Positions 6,040-12,551 of a DNA stretch of 17,459 nucleotides are shown here, piece after piece. The notes under the pieces are model-generated. The model was given only the letters and a program-made list of their open reading frames with translations, made no database searches and was not told where the DNA came from. The stretch comes from Anaerolineales bacterium (lineage in GTDB: Bacteria; Chloroflexota; Anaerolineae; 4572-78; J111), in the NCBI GenBank assembly GCA_012032575.1, contig JAAUSP010000096.1:1-17459 (forward strand), given 5' to 3'. Positions within the stretch are counted from its first letter, which is position 1, and each line of letters opens with the position of its first letter. A program made the position numbers and the translations under genes.

Positions 6040-6891
6040 ATGGTACATTTTTATGGCAAATGGTTGGGTCTTGTAGTGGCCCTGGCTTTCCTGCTACCCT
6101 TTGTTGTGGCTAATCCTGCCTATGCTGGCGATCCAGATAAGACGGTGGGCGGGATTAATCCCAATCACTACGTTTGTGTGGACAATGAGGGTAATATTGT
6201 TGATTTAGAAAATGATGCCATCACCGGAGATGGTGATAGTGCCACTTTTGATCTGGAAGAAACTATTGACCTTGACGAACTGGAGGAAGAGTGCGATGAG
6301 GCGGATGACGATTTTGACGGCGAGTTCAATGTCGAACTAATCCGTCGGTCTCGGCTGGAAGGGTATGTGGTTGAGTTTCATCTTGATCCCGGCGCGCCGG
6401 GTGGATGGCGCGGTGTTTTTTCCAGGGATGTGCCGGTATTCATTACCGGGCCTGGCTTTGAAGTTTTCAAAGGTTCCGATAAGGATGGTTCTTATTATTT
6501 TGACAATTTGGGAGCCGGCCCGATAACCTTTAACCTGCGTTTGCCTGCCGATGCCCACGCGATAAACCCAAACGTTACAGTGGTGACTGATGGATTACCT
6601 AATACGACCAGCGGGATTTATCTCGGTTTTTATCGGGGTGAGGTGGCTCCCTCAGATGTGGAAAATTTAACGGGTCCTGATGGCGTACCCCTACCCCCGG
6701 CCAATTTTACCTTCAATGAATTCATTGCTTCTGATGAGGACCCATTTAGCGGTGAGGTCAGCGGCATGCCCAGTGTCGGCGGGGTTCTATCCAAGCAACC
6801 TTCAATATTCTCTATCGCTCTGGCCGTTGTTCTTTTAATTGCTTTGCCAGTCGCAGGCGCGGTAAAACTTCGCCGCAGCCGCTCCGAATAA
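6040..6891 (+). CDS. Exported acidic protein with carboxypeptidase-regulatory-like beta domain and C-terminal membrane anchor
   Basis: 283 residues. A signal peptide covers 1-29 (basic start, hydrophobic core, cleavage after AYA). A strongly acidic region with many Asp/Glu lies at about 51-93. The middle (about 105-220) reads as a beta-sandwich; it includes VPVFITGPGFEVFKGSDKDG then SYYFDNLGAGPITFNLRLP, the layout of SdrD B-like and carboxypeptidase-regulatory-like domains. The C-terminus has MPSVG (243-247), a hydrophobic helix (about 255-275) and the basic tail KLRRSRSE. This order resembles a sortase sorting signal, with MPSVG where LPxTG would be. The protein is thus predicted to sit on the outer face of the membrane, anchored or covalently sorted. 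The acidic part may bind calcium (inference). It has its own promoter and is convergent with pncB. Confidence 0.8.
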   Translation: MVHFYGKWLGLVVALAFLLPFVVANPAYAGDPDKTVGGINPNHYVCVDNEGNIVDLENDAITGDGDSATFDLEETIDLDELEEECDEADDDFDGEFNVELIRRSRLEGYVVEFHLDPGAPGGWRGVFSRDVPVFITGPGFEVFKGSDKDGSYYFDNLGAGPITFNLRLPADAHAINPNVTVVTDGLPNTTSGIYLGFYRGEVAPSDVENLTGPDGVPLPPANFTFNEFIASDEDPFSGEVSGMPSVGGVLSKQPSIFSIALAVVLLIALPVAGAVKLRRSRSE

Positions 6892-6910
6892 GAGGCGAGG
6901 AGATGTGAGA

Positions 6911-6941
6911 CGAGGACGCGAAGGGAATCTTCGCGTCCTCG
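6911..6941. terminator. Hairpin between convergent genes, likely shared terminator
   Basis: CGAGGACGCGAAG (6911-6923) pairs perfectly with 6929-6941 around a 5-base loop. Outer imperfect complementarity (TGTGAG at 6904-6909 with CTCACA at 6951-6956) extends the structure. It fills the 60-base gap between the secreted protein gene (+) and pncB (-). There is no clear T-tract, so termination strength is uncertain. Confidence 0.65.
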
Positions 6942-6951
6942 CCTCTCCGAC

Positions 6952-8319
6952 TCACAGTTCCCGCAAATCCACCAGGGCTAAATCCGGATTTTCGGTGGCG
7001 GTGCGGCCCACTTTGGCCATGTCTGCCCAGGCCCCATTCAATTTGACCCGGACTACGTCGGCGGTAAAGTCGGTGTTGGTGCCCAGGGCTTCGTCGTTGC
7101 TCATCAGGCTGGAGCCGACCCCATAAATATCCACCGGCACGCCTAATTCTTCAAACCATTTGATTTTCTCCGGCCTGAAGCCACCGCTGACCGCAATCTG
7201 AACACTACGACAGAAGGTTTTGGCGCGTTCCTGCCAGGCCGGGGCTAAATTCCAGCTTTCCCAGGCACTGTCCAATGCCTGCCGCACCGACCAGCACAGC
7301 CGGGGATTGACCCCGTTATCCAGCTTTTTGTCCCCCAAAGGCGGGATGCTGACGTCGCGCATATTGCTGGCGGTATCAAGCCGCACCCCAAACAACTGAT
7401 ATTTGTGAGCCGTGGCCTCATCGCCGGTATCTATTGCCGCCTGATAACGGTCAAACATCGCCTTCAAAACCGCCAGGCTGGTCCCAACGCTGTCGTTATT
7501 AAAATCTACCAGGGCAATGCGCGGCAGTTCCGGCGGACGCACGGCGGCAAAAGCCAGCATTGCCTCGACCGTGTCGCCTAAAAAGCAGGCAATGGCGGCA
7601 TGCGCCACTGTGCCGCCGCCCAGGCCGCCCCACCAGTCGCCCTGGGCGTCGGTTGACACATACGAGGCCACCTGCTGCTTGTAATCCTGGTTGAAGCGAT
7701 GCACCGCAATATCGTAGGCATAGCCGTCGGCGGCCTGAACTTCGTGGACATCAAAGCGGGCCGGGAAAAAAAGCACCGGTTTGCCTCGCGCCGCTTCGAG
7801 GGTGTTGTAAACATTGGTGGCAATCCGGCTGCCCGGGCCAGCGCCCCCAGGATGGGTCGTTTCCAGCAGGGGCAAAATCCCGGTAACGGCCCGGATACGG
7901 ATAACCGGCTGCACCCGGCGCGGGTCGCCGTGATAGTAGGTCATCCTCCCATCCTGTACTGCCTCAACCCGTAACTGCGCCCATGTTTCGACAAACTGGC
8001 CGTTGTCGCTGTAGTGGCCAGTGCAGTGGCGTAGCATGCTCAGGGCCTTGTCTACGCCGGCAATCAGGGCGCGGGGCTGGCGGCGGGTAAAAACTTGCAT
8101 CTCGACTTCAATATCGCCGGTGGCCAGGCTGGCCGGGTCAATCCCCAACTGGCCCAAAATGGGGCTGCGGCCGGTGTAGCGATAATCAATCTCTGCCAGC
8201 GCCTGCAAGGTTTGGGCGATGTTGACAAAATATTTGTCGGAATACCAGCCCTGGCGCATACGATCAATATCCAGTTTAAAGGTGCTGTTGGTCAAGCGTT
8301 TGCCGTTGAAGATAGACAT
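6952..8319 (-). CDS. pncB: Nicotinate phosphoribosyltransferase-like enzyme
   Basis: 455 residues. The enzyme family joins nicotinate to phosphoribosyl pyrophosphate, forming nicotinate mononucleotide in the NAD salvage (Preiss-Handler) route. Family marks include the N-terminal DIDRMRQGWYSDKYFVN, then HRFNQDYKQQ, LVDFNNDSVGTSLA, the phosphoribosyl-binding SGGF (near 378), and IYGVGSSL (near 400) followed by TDFTADVV. It looks like the longer NAPRT-like variant, with an insertion around the TTHPGGAGPGSRIATN segment. The frame is open upstream to 8406, but those codons are the hairpin repeat translated. The ATG at 8319 has GAGGA nine bases before it, so I chose it. It is last in a salvage operon behind the nicotinamidase and SPFH genes, which supports the assignment. 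Quinolinate or nicotinamide as alternative substrate is less likely. Confidence 0.85.
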   Translation of the reverse strand: MSIFNGKRLTNSTFKLDIDRMRQGWYSDKYFVNIAQTLQALAEIDYRYTGRSPILGQLGIDPASLATGDIEVEMQVFTRRQPRALIAGVDKALSMLRHCTGHYSDNGQFVETWAQLRVEAVQDGRMTYYHGDPRRVQPVIRIRAVTGILPLLETTHPGGAGPGSRIATNVYNTLEAARGKPVLFFPARFDVHEVQAADGYAYDIAVHRFNQDYKQQVASYVSTDAQGDWWGGLGGGTVAHAAIACFLGDTVEAMLAFAAVRPPELPRIALVDFNNDSVGTSLAVLKAMFDRYQAAIDTGDEATAHKYQLFGVRLDTASNMRDVSIPPLGDKKLDNGVNPRLCWSVRQALDSAWESWNLAPAWQERAKTFCRSVQIAVSGGFRPEKIKWFEELGVPVDIYGVGSSLMSNDEALGTNTDFTADVVRVKLNGAWADMAKVGRTATENPDLALVDLREL

Positions 8320-8351
8320 GAAAAAATTCCTCGCCAGTGAGTAGATAAAAA

Positions 8352-8401
8352 ACGTGGTGCGTGTTCCGTAATTCTTACGCACCACGCACCACGCACCACG
8401 T
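8352..8401. repeat. Hairpin built from a 7-bp tandem word (ACGCACC x3)
   Basis: ACGCACC occurs three times in tandem at 8377-8397, followed by ACGT. The left arm ACGTGGTGCGTG (8352-8363) pairs perfectly with 8390-8401, and can also slide by one 7-bp unit. It lies between the SPFH gene and pncB inside the NAD-salvage operon, so it may attenuate or process the message between them. Confidence 0.85.
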
Positions 8402-8425
8402 ATCACAATTATAAACGATGATTCT

Positions 8426-9154
8426 TTAATTCGCCACTGCCTGCATTCGCTTCATCGTCAGTCGGGAAGGGGTCGGCAGATAGGCGTCCCAGTGCAGGAT
8501 TTCGTCAAGCTGGTAAGCGCTGCGGACAACCTCGCGGGTGGTCGGGTCTACCTGGCGGATGGCCCCATCGAGGGTGGCGATGGCTGTGGCTTTGTTAAAT
8601 GCTTCGGCCACTTCCTGGGGCAGGTCAATCACTTGCAGATTGAGGCCGTTGAACCCAATGCCCATTGGTTTCAGCCGGTCGGCCAGCAGTTGGCTCAGTT
8701 GGCGCTCGACCCGCTCGCGGGTGGCCGGCTTGAACAGGTCGGCTACGGCATAGTCGCCCATCAGTTTGCGCAGACAGATGTCGGTGTTGCGGACAATCGC
8801 TTTTTCGGCGTTGGCCAGGCCGCGCAAGCGCTGACTGGTATTTTCCGTAATCAGGTCCGGTTTCAGGCTGTACGTGCCGGACCAGTTAATGTTGACCGGG
8901 ATGCCGTCGCTGGTGGCGATGGCGGCAGCCTGGTGGGCGATCAGCTTGGTTTTGGTTTCCAGCACAAAATCCACCCGTTCAAACGGCTGTAGAATGTGCC
9001 GCCCGGCGGGCAGCACTCGCTTGATAAAACCATCCCGATTCACCGTAATGGCTACACTATCCTCACGCACCACTTGGGTTTGCTTGGACCAGAAAATAAC
9101 GATACCGAGGATTGCCAGAATTACGAAGATTGTGGAAACGATGAGGATTGTCAT
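8426..9154 (-). CDS. SPFH/band 7 (prohibitin/slipin-like) membrane protein
   Basis: 242 residues. A single N-terminal hydrophobic segment (about 3-22) anchors the protein. A band 7 domain follows (about 28-200), with VAITVNRDGFIKRVLPAGRH, then a bent strand VLETKTKLIAHQAAAIATSDGIPVNIN and the helical SQRLRGLANAEKAIVRNTDI region. The end (LHWDAYLPTPSRLTM) is short, without the long coiled coil of flotillins. SPFH proteins form ring-like assemblies in membranes and often modulate proteases or lipid domains. The ATG has GGAGG seven bases upstream and lies 42 bases past the pncA stop. Placement between nicotinamidase and nicotinate phosphoribosyltransferase suggests a role linked to NAD salvage, perhaps scaffolding or transport, but nothing in the sequence shows it. 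Confidence 0.85.
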   Translation of the reverse strand: MTILIVSTIFVILAILGIVIFWSKQTQVVREDSVAITVNRDGFIKRVLPAGRHILQPFERVDFVLETKTKLIAHQAAAIATSDGIPVNINWSGTYSLKPDLITENTSQRLRGLANAEKAIVRNTDICLRKLMGDYAVADLFKPATRERVERQLSQLLADRLKPMGIGFNGLNLQVIDLPQEVAEAFNKATAIATLDGAIRQVDPTTREVVRSAYQLDEILHWDAYLPTPSRLTMKRMQAVAN

Positions 9155-9196
9155 TGTGAGCCTCCAAACTACTTCTAATTTTTAATTTCTTATTTC

Positions 9197-9910
9197 TTAA
9201 TCAATTTTTGCTACCACTTCAACCCCGTTAAGGCGCATGTGGTAGAGAAAAATATAGTGTAACAAATCGCCGTCGTGGGGCACGGCCCCAATTTGGGCAG
9301 CGACCGATACGGGCAGGTCGTAGGTGTCCACGCAGTCCACCGGCACAATGACCCGCACTTTTTCGTTGCGGGCGTTGCCGCGCAGCTTGAGGTGCATGGC
9401 TAACTGGTAGGTGCATAAATCAGTGCAGTCGCCCACAGCAATAAAGGTGTTAACTTCGGGGTGAGCGGCCAGCCAGGGGTCCAGATCGGTGCCGATGGCC
9501 GAGTTGATAGACTGCTTGGGCATCACCTGAAACTGGTCGAAAAAGGGCAGTTCTTTGAATTTGTCCACGGCTTCGCTTTCGTGGGTGCCCCGAATGCAGT
9601 GGGGCGGATAGCTCTCAAATTCAACCGAGTCTGCCGGGTGGGTATCCTGGGTTAAAATGAAATGACGTACCCCGGCTTCGTAGCTCTTTTGGAACAGCGC
9701 GGCAATCGGATCAACAATAGTCGCCACCCGCGGGCTGGACAGCGCGCCTTCGTAGCAAAAGCCGTTGACCACATCCACCGAAATAACGGCGACTTTTTCC
9801 GCGCCACCGCCGACGATCTCCGCCAGCGGTTTGGGCGGCAAGCCCTCTTTCCATTCGACCACGTAATCCAAAAAGGGCCGGCTGTTTTCAATCAATTGGG
9901 CTGAATTCAT
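9197..9910 (-). CDS. pncA: Nicotinamidase (isochorismatase-like fold)
   Basis: 237 residues. It hydrolyses nicotinamide to nicotinate and ammonia, feeding the phosphoribosyltransferase downstream. Visible residues: catalytic D46 in SVDVVNGFC, K132 in VMPKQSINSA, and nucleophile C166 in GDCTDLCTYQLA, giving the D-K-C triad. Metal ligands are D89 and H91 (TQDTHPAD) and H104 (YPPHCIRGT), the pattern that separates nicotinamidases from other isochorismatase-like hydrolases. A roughly 35-residue N-terminal extension precedes the core. The ATG has AGGAG seven bases upstream. It is the first gene of the operon, under a strong promoter with three palindromic sites. No defects. A related amidase on another pyridine amide is possible, but the neighbouring pncB favours nicotinamide. 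Confidence 0.88.
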   Translation of the reverse strand: MNSAQLIENSRPFLDYVVEWKEGLPPKPLAEIVGGGAEKVAVISVDVVNGFCYEGALSSPRVATIVDPIAALFQKSYEAGVRHFILTQDTHPADSVEFESYPPHCIRGTHESEAVDKFKELPFFDQFQVMPKQSINSAIGTDLDPWLAAHPEVNTFIAVGDCTDLCTYQLAMHLKLRGNARNEKVRVIVPVDCVDTYDLPVSVAAQIGAVPHDGDLLHYIFLYHMRLNGVEVVAKID

Positions 9911-9921
9911 TTTGACTCCTG

Positions 9922-9942
9922 TAAGTGTGTGAAATACACTAT
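9922..9942. promoter_or_regulatory. Operator-like palindrome, site 1 (leader of pncA)
   Basis: TAAGTGT-N7-ACACTAT, 21 bp. The AGTGT-N7-ACACT core is identical to that of site 2; only the outermost positions vary. It lies in the untranslated leader, 12 bases before the pncA start and abutting the ribosome site. Confidence 0.7.
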
Positions 9943-9968
9943 CTTGTAGTAAAACTAAAAATCAGACT

Positions 9969-9989
9969 TTAGTGTTTAACTTACACTAA
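9969..9989. promoter_or_regulatory. Operator-like perfect palindrome, site 2 (transcription start of pncA)
   Basis: TTAGTGT-N7-ACACTAA, 21 bp with perfect 7-base arms. It directly follows the -10 box and covers the predicted transcription start near 9985, a classic repressor position. A 21-bp palindrome before NAD-salvage genes is reminiscent of NrtR-type operators (Nudix-related NAD regulators); that identification is inference. Confidence 0.82.
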
Positions 9990-9991
9990 CA

Positions 9992-10020
9992 AATATAAAA
10001 CAAAAATTACTTTTTGTCAA
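9992..10020 (-). promoter_or_regulatory. Strong sigma70 promoter of the NAD-salvage operon
   Basis: On the minus strand a perfect TTGACA (10015-10020), a 17-base AT-rich spacer and TATATT (9992-9997, 5/6). This is the best promoter in the window. The leader to the pncA ATG is about 75 bases. Confidence 0.85.
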
Positions 10021-10031
10021 TACCACACTAA
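10011..10031. promoter_or_regulatory. Operator-like palindrome, site 3 (over the -35 box), one arm degenerate
   Basis: TTTTTGT-N7-ACACTAA. The right arm equals that of site 2; the left arm matches it at 5 of 7 positions. It overlaps the TTGACA box. Centres of the three sites are 47 and 42 bp apart. Confidence 0.5.
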
Positions 10032-10046
10032 CAATTTTAAGGTTGG

Positions 10047-10099
10047 AAAACGACTGCCGACCGCCGAAAGAATTTAAATTGGCGGTCGGCGGTCGTTTT
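10047..10099. terminator. Bidirectional terminator hairpin with 7-bp repeat arms
   Basis: The 19-base arms at 10047-10065 and 10081-10099 pair with one mismatch around a 15-base AT-rich loop. A-tract and T-tract ends give terminator form in both directions. The right arm starts with GGCGGTC twice (10081-10094); the left arm has GACTGCC then GACCGCC. It insulates the pncA promoter from transcription of the FAD gene. Confidence 0.85.
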
Positions 10100-10128
10100 T
10101 AGAATTTATCGGAAATAAAAACACGAGT

Positions 10129-10253
10129 TCATGCCATTCCGAGTGGAGCATAGCGGAATACCACAAGGGTACGATGCGAGGAATCTCTCGAATCTATGCT
10201 GAAAAATGACTTCAAGGAGATTTCTCGCTCCTTCGTCGCTCGAAATGACATGA
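10129..10253. repeat. REP-like intergenic element with terminal inverted repeats
   Basis: The ends TCATGCCATTCCGAGTG (10129-10145) and the reverse complement of 10237-10253 (TCATGTCATTTCGAGCG) match at 14 of 17 positions. Inside, GCGAGGAATCTCTCG and its counterpart AAGGAGATTTCTCGCTCC form inner complementary blocks. The whole 125 bp is thus an imperfect inverted repeat. Such CATTTCGAGCG...GAGAAATCT elements are, as I recall, repeated in intergenic gaps of several bacterial genomes; only one copy is visible here. No open frame. Confidence 0.65.
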
Positions 10254-10278
10254 CTGGGCTTAGCCCCGATAATGTCTT

Positions 10279-11589
10279 TTACATCCACGGGAACGGCGCG
10301 TTCGACTTGGGCAAAGCTCTTTGCTGCTCGAAGCGTTTGAAGCTGAAAGGTTCCAGCAGTTTGCTGGTTTCGCCGGTTAGAATCCGGGCCACCTGTTCGC
10401 CGACGCCGATCATTTTGAAGCCGTGGTTCGAGTCGGCGATGGTGTAAACGTTGGGTCGCATAAAATCAAAGACCGGGAAGTTGTCGGCGGAAAAAGCGCC
10501 GACGCCGCCAGAGGGCGTTTGGGAGCAAATTTGCGCTGGCCCTCGTAGCGTTTCATACAGTGCGCCAGCGATGCCACCCACAAATCATAAAAATCATCGC
10601 CGACGCAGTAGTGGGGACTGCGCGTGCCGTAGGGGTCCACTTCACATTCGGCGCCCAGGTCCACCGGCACCGCGCCGCCTTGCACCGAGTGCTTGTCACG
10701 CTTGAAATAAATGCCCCAGGGTTGATCCCAAACCAGCCGACCATCCTCGCTGTACAGCGGCACATCGCTGTCCACGTGGACCAGCGGCGGGCGCTGGCCG
10801 TCGTTGGTGATGTGGATGAAGGGGTTGATTTCGATTTCGCCTTCTTGCAGGGCCAAAAAGCGCCACAGTTCTGCCATCTGGCCGGGCTGGCGCGGGTCGG
10901 CACTTGGGCGGGCAGGTCGAGCAAACGCCACAGGTTTTTGATCCACGGGCCTACGGCCACGACCACGTGCCCCACTTCAACATTGCCCAAATCGGTCTCG
11001 ACTACCTTGACCGAGCCATCGCCGTTGTATTGAAAGCCGGTCACCGCCGGCCCAATCGCAATTTGGACATCCTCGCGTTCGGCTTTGATGGCCAGGCCGT
11101 GAATGGCCTGGCGGCTCCAGGCGTGGCCGCCGCGATGCTCATGCAGCACGGCGGCTAACTTCTCGGCCTGCCAGTCGTAGAAGATGCCCTGCATGTATTT
11201 TTTGACCTCTTTTTCGCCGGTGACCAGGGTTGAAGGATAGCCCAGGCTTTGATGCCGGGCATAAATGGCTTCCAGGCCCTCGCGCATCGGCTCAAAGGAG
11301 GCGGTCAGGTAGCCAACCGAGTTGTAGGCATAGTAATCCGGGTCTGACTCCCAGATGTCCATGCAGTGGATCATCAGGTGGGTCATCGGCTCCTGGTAGT
11401 AGTTGCAGCGCACGTTGCCGCAAGCCACCCCGGAAGCGCCGGCGGCAATCGCCTGCTTTTCGATCACCAGAATGTCTTCCCCCCGCCCCTTGCCGCTCGC
11501 TTTGAGGTATTTGGCCAGGTGATAGCCGTTGACAGGCCGTGTACCCCGGCCCCAATAATGAGATATTCAACTTTTTTTGGTAATGCCAT
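10279..11589 (-). pseudogene. FAD-dependent amine/amino-acid oxidoreductase (DadA/sarcosine oxidase type), broken by three frameshifts
   Basis: A start with AAGGAGG ribosome site at 11589 reads MALPKKVEYLIIGAGVHGLS, a Rossmann GxGxxG FAD site. Frame is lost near 11524-11530, then continues with IEKQAIAAGASGVACGNVR and on to VVVAVGPWIKNLWRLLDLP. It is lost again near 10888-10895, continues with LALQEGEIEINPF through VASLAHCMKRYEGQRKF, and is lost again near 10515-10530. It then runs SGGVGAFSADNFPVFDF to the end at 10279. Joined, it is about 435 residues, complete at both ends, with no missing block. Each break is repaired by one added base. The intact protein would oxidise a substituted amine such as sarcosine or a related amino acid (family knowledge; substrate unknown). 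It starts 14 bases after the restriction endonuclease stop. It may be intact in reality. Confidence 0.82.
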
Positions 11590-11603
11590 CGTTTGTCTCC
11601 TCC

Positions 11604-12536
11604 TTATGAGCCTTTAACTTTTTTATTTTTAGAGTTTAAATCCGGCTTAACGGGTTCTGTCGGTGCTTTTTTTCTAGGGGTGATACGCCGCAAAATTTCT
11701 TGGGGGTTTTGGTGGTATTTGTTGACGAATTCAAAAAGTGACTCAATATCATCAAACTCTTGATAAATGAGATTGCCCGTATCAATTCGTAAGGCTACCT
11801 CAAACCCTTTGACATTGGGTGTTGAGGGCAATGGGGTAAGCAATTCATCAATAGCTTGCCGGATTAAATCCGCACCAGTGATTGGACGCCCATCAGCAGT
11901 TTTAGCTCGTTCAAACTCAAGCCAGGTAGACGCCAGCCGCTCCAGTTCCCCTTTCTCTTTTAACTCAATGAAAAGGTTCGCCAAATCCCAGGGACGCGGA
12001 TAACTTTTTCGTATGGTGTGAGCCTCGAGTTTGAAGGTATTCTCGCCCAAATAACTGTCTAATGGTTGTTGGATAGTCCCATAAACCTCTGTATCTGTGG
12101 CAACCCAAACCATTTTAATACCGCCTTCGGACATCAAAATTACGCCTACACCTTCGGTCCAATAACCGGCTAACACAGCCGCCGCCCCCCGCACGGTAGC
12201 ATATTTCTTCTTAACTTCTCGAAGTTGTAAAATCCAGGCCCCTTTATCGTTGTGATGGCGAGCATCCTTGAGCCATTTGGTTTCCAAAAGAGCTACGGGG
12301 TCCTCGGAATCCTTAGCCATAACCACCGTATCGAGTTGGCGGATAGACCCGCCAAACATTTCAAGTTCTATCTTGGCTCTACCTATTTTTGGTTCAAGGA
12401 GTACATATTCAGTGTGTTTTGTTTGCAGGTAATCTTGAATTAAAGCAACTACTGCCTTTTCAAAGGATTCTCCAATGAGTTGACCAAATTTGTCGGCTGC
12501 ACCGCGGTCATTTTGAGTAAATCTTTTGGTTGCCAT
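11604..12536 (-). CDS. Type II restriction endonuclease, PD-(D/E)xK fold (partner of the adjacent methyltransferase)
   Basis: 310 residues. D69 in IRQLDTVVMA and the E85-T-K87 triad in ALLETKWLKD fit the D-X(n)-ExK active site of PD-(D/E)xK nucleases, spaced by 15 residues between strands. A Lys-rich tail (KNKKVKGS) ends the protein. No other family is recognised, and the recognition sequence cannot be read from the sequence. It lies 15 bases downstream of the methyltransferase on the same transcript, the usual modification-first order, which supports the call. The ribosome site is weak (AGAAGAGA). The stop codon overlaps the strong ribosome site of the FAD gene. Base composition is more AT-rich than genes on either side, consistent with transfer. 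Confidence 0.72.
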   Translation of the reverse strand: MATKRFTQNDRGAADKFGQLIGESFEKAVVALIQDYLQTKHTEYVLLEPKIGRAKIELEMFGGSIRQLDTVVMAKDSEDPVALLETKWLKDARHHNDKGAWILQLREVKKKYATVRGAAAVLAGYWTEGVGVILMSEGGIKMVWVATDTEVYGTIQQPLDSYLGENTFKLEAHTIRKSYPRPWDLANLFIELKEKGELERLASTWLEFERAKTADGRPITGADLIRQAIDELLTPLPSTPNVKGFEVALRIDTGNLIYQEFDDIESLFEFVNKYHQNPQEILRRITPRKKAPTEPVKPDLNSKNKKVKGS

Positions 12537-12551
12537 TTGAATGTGTCTCTT

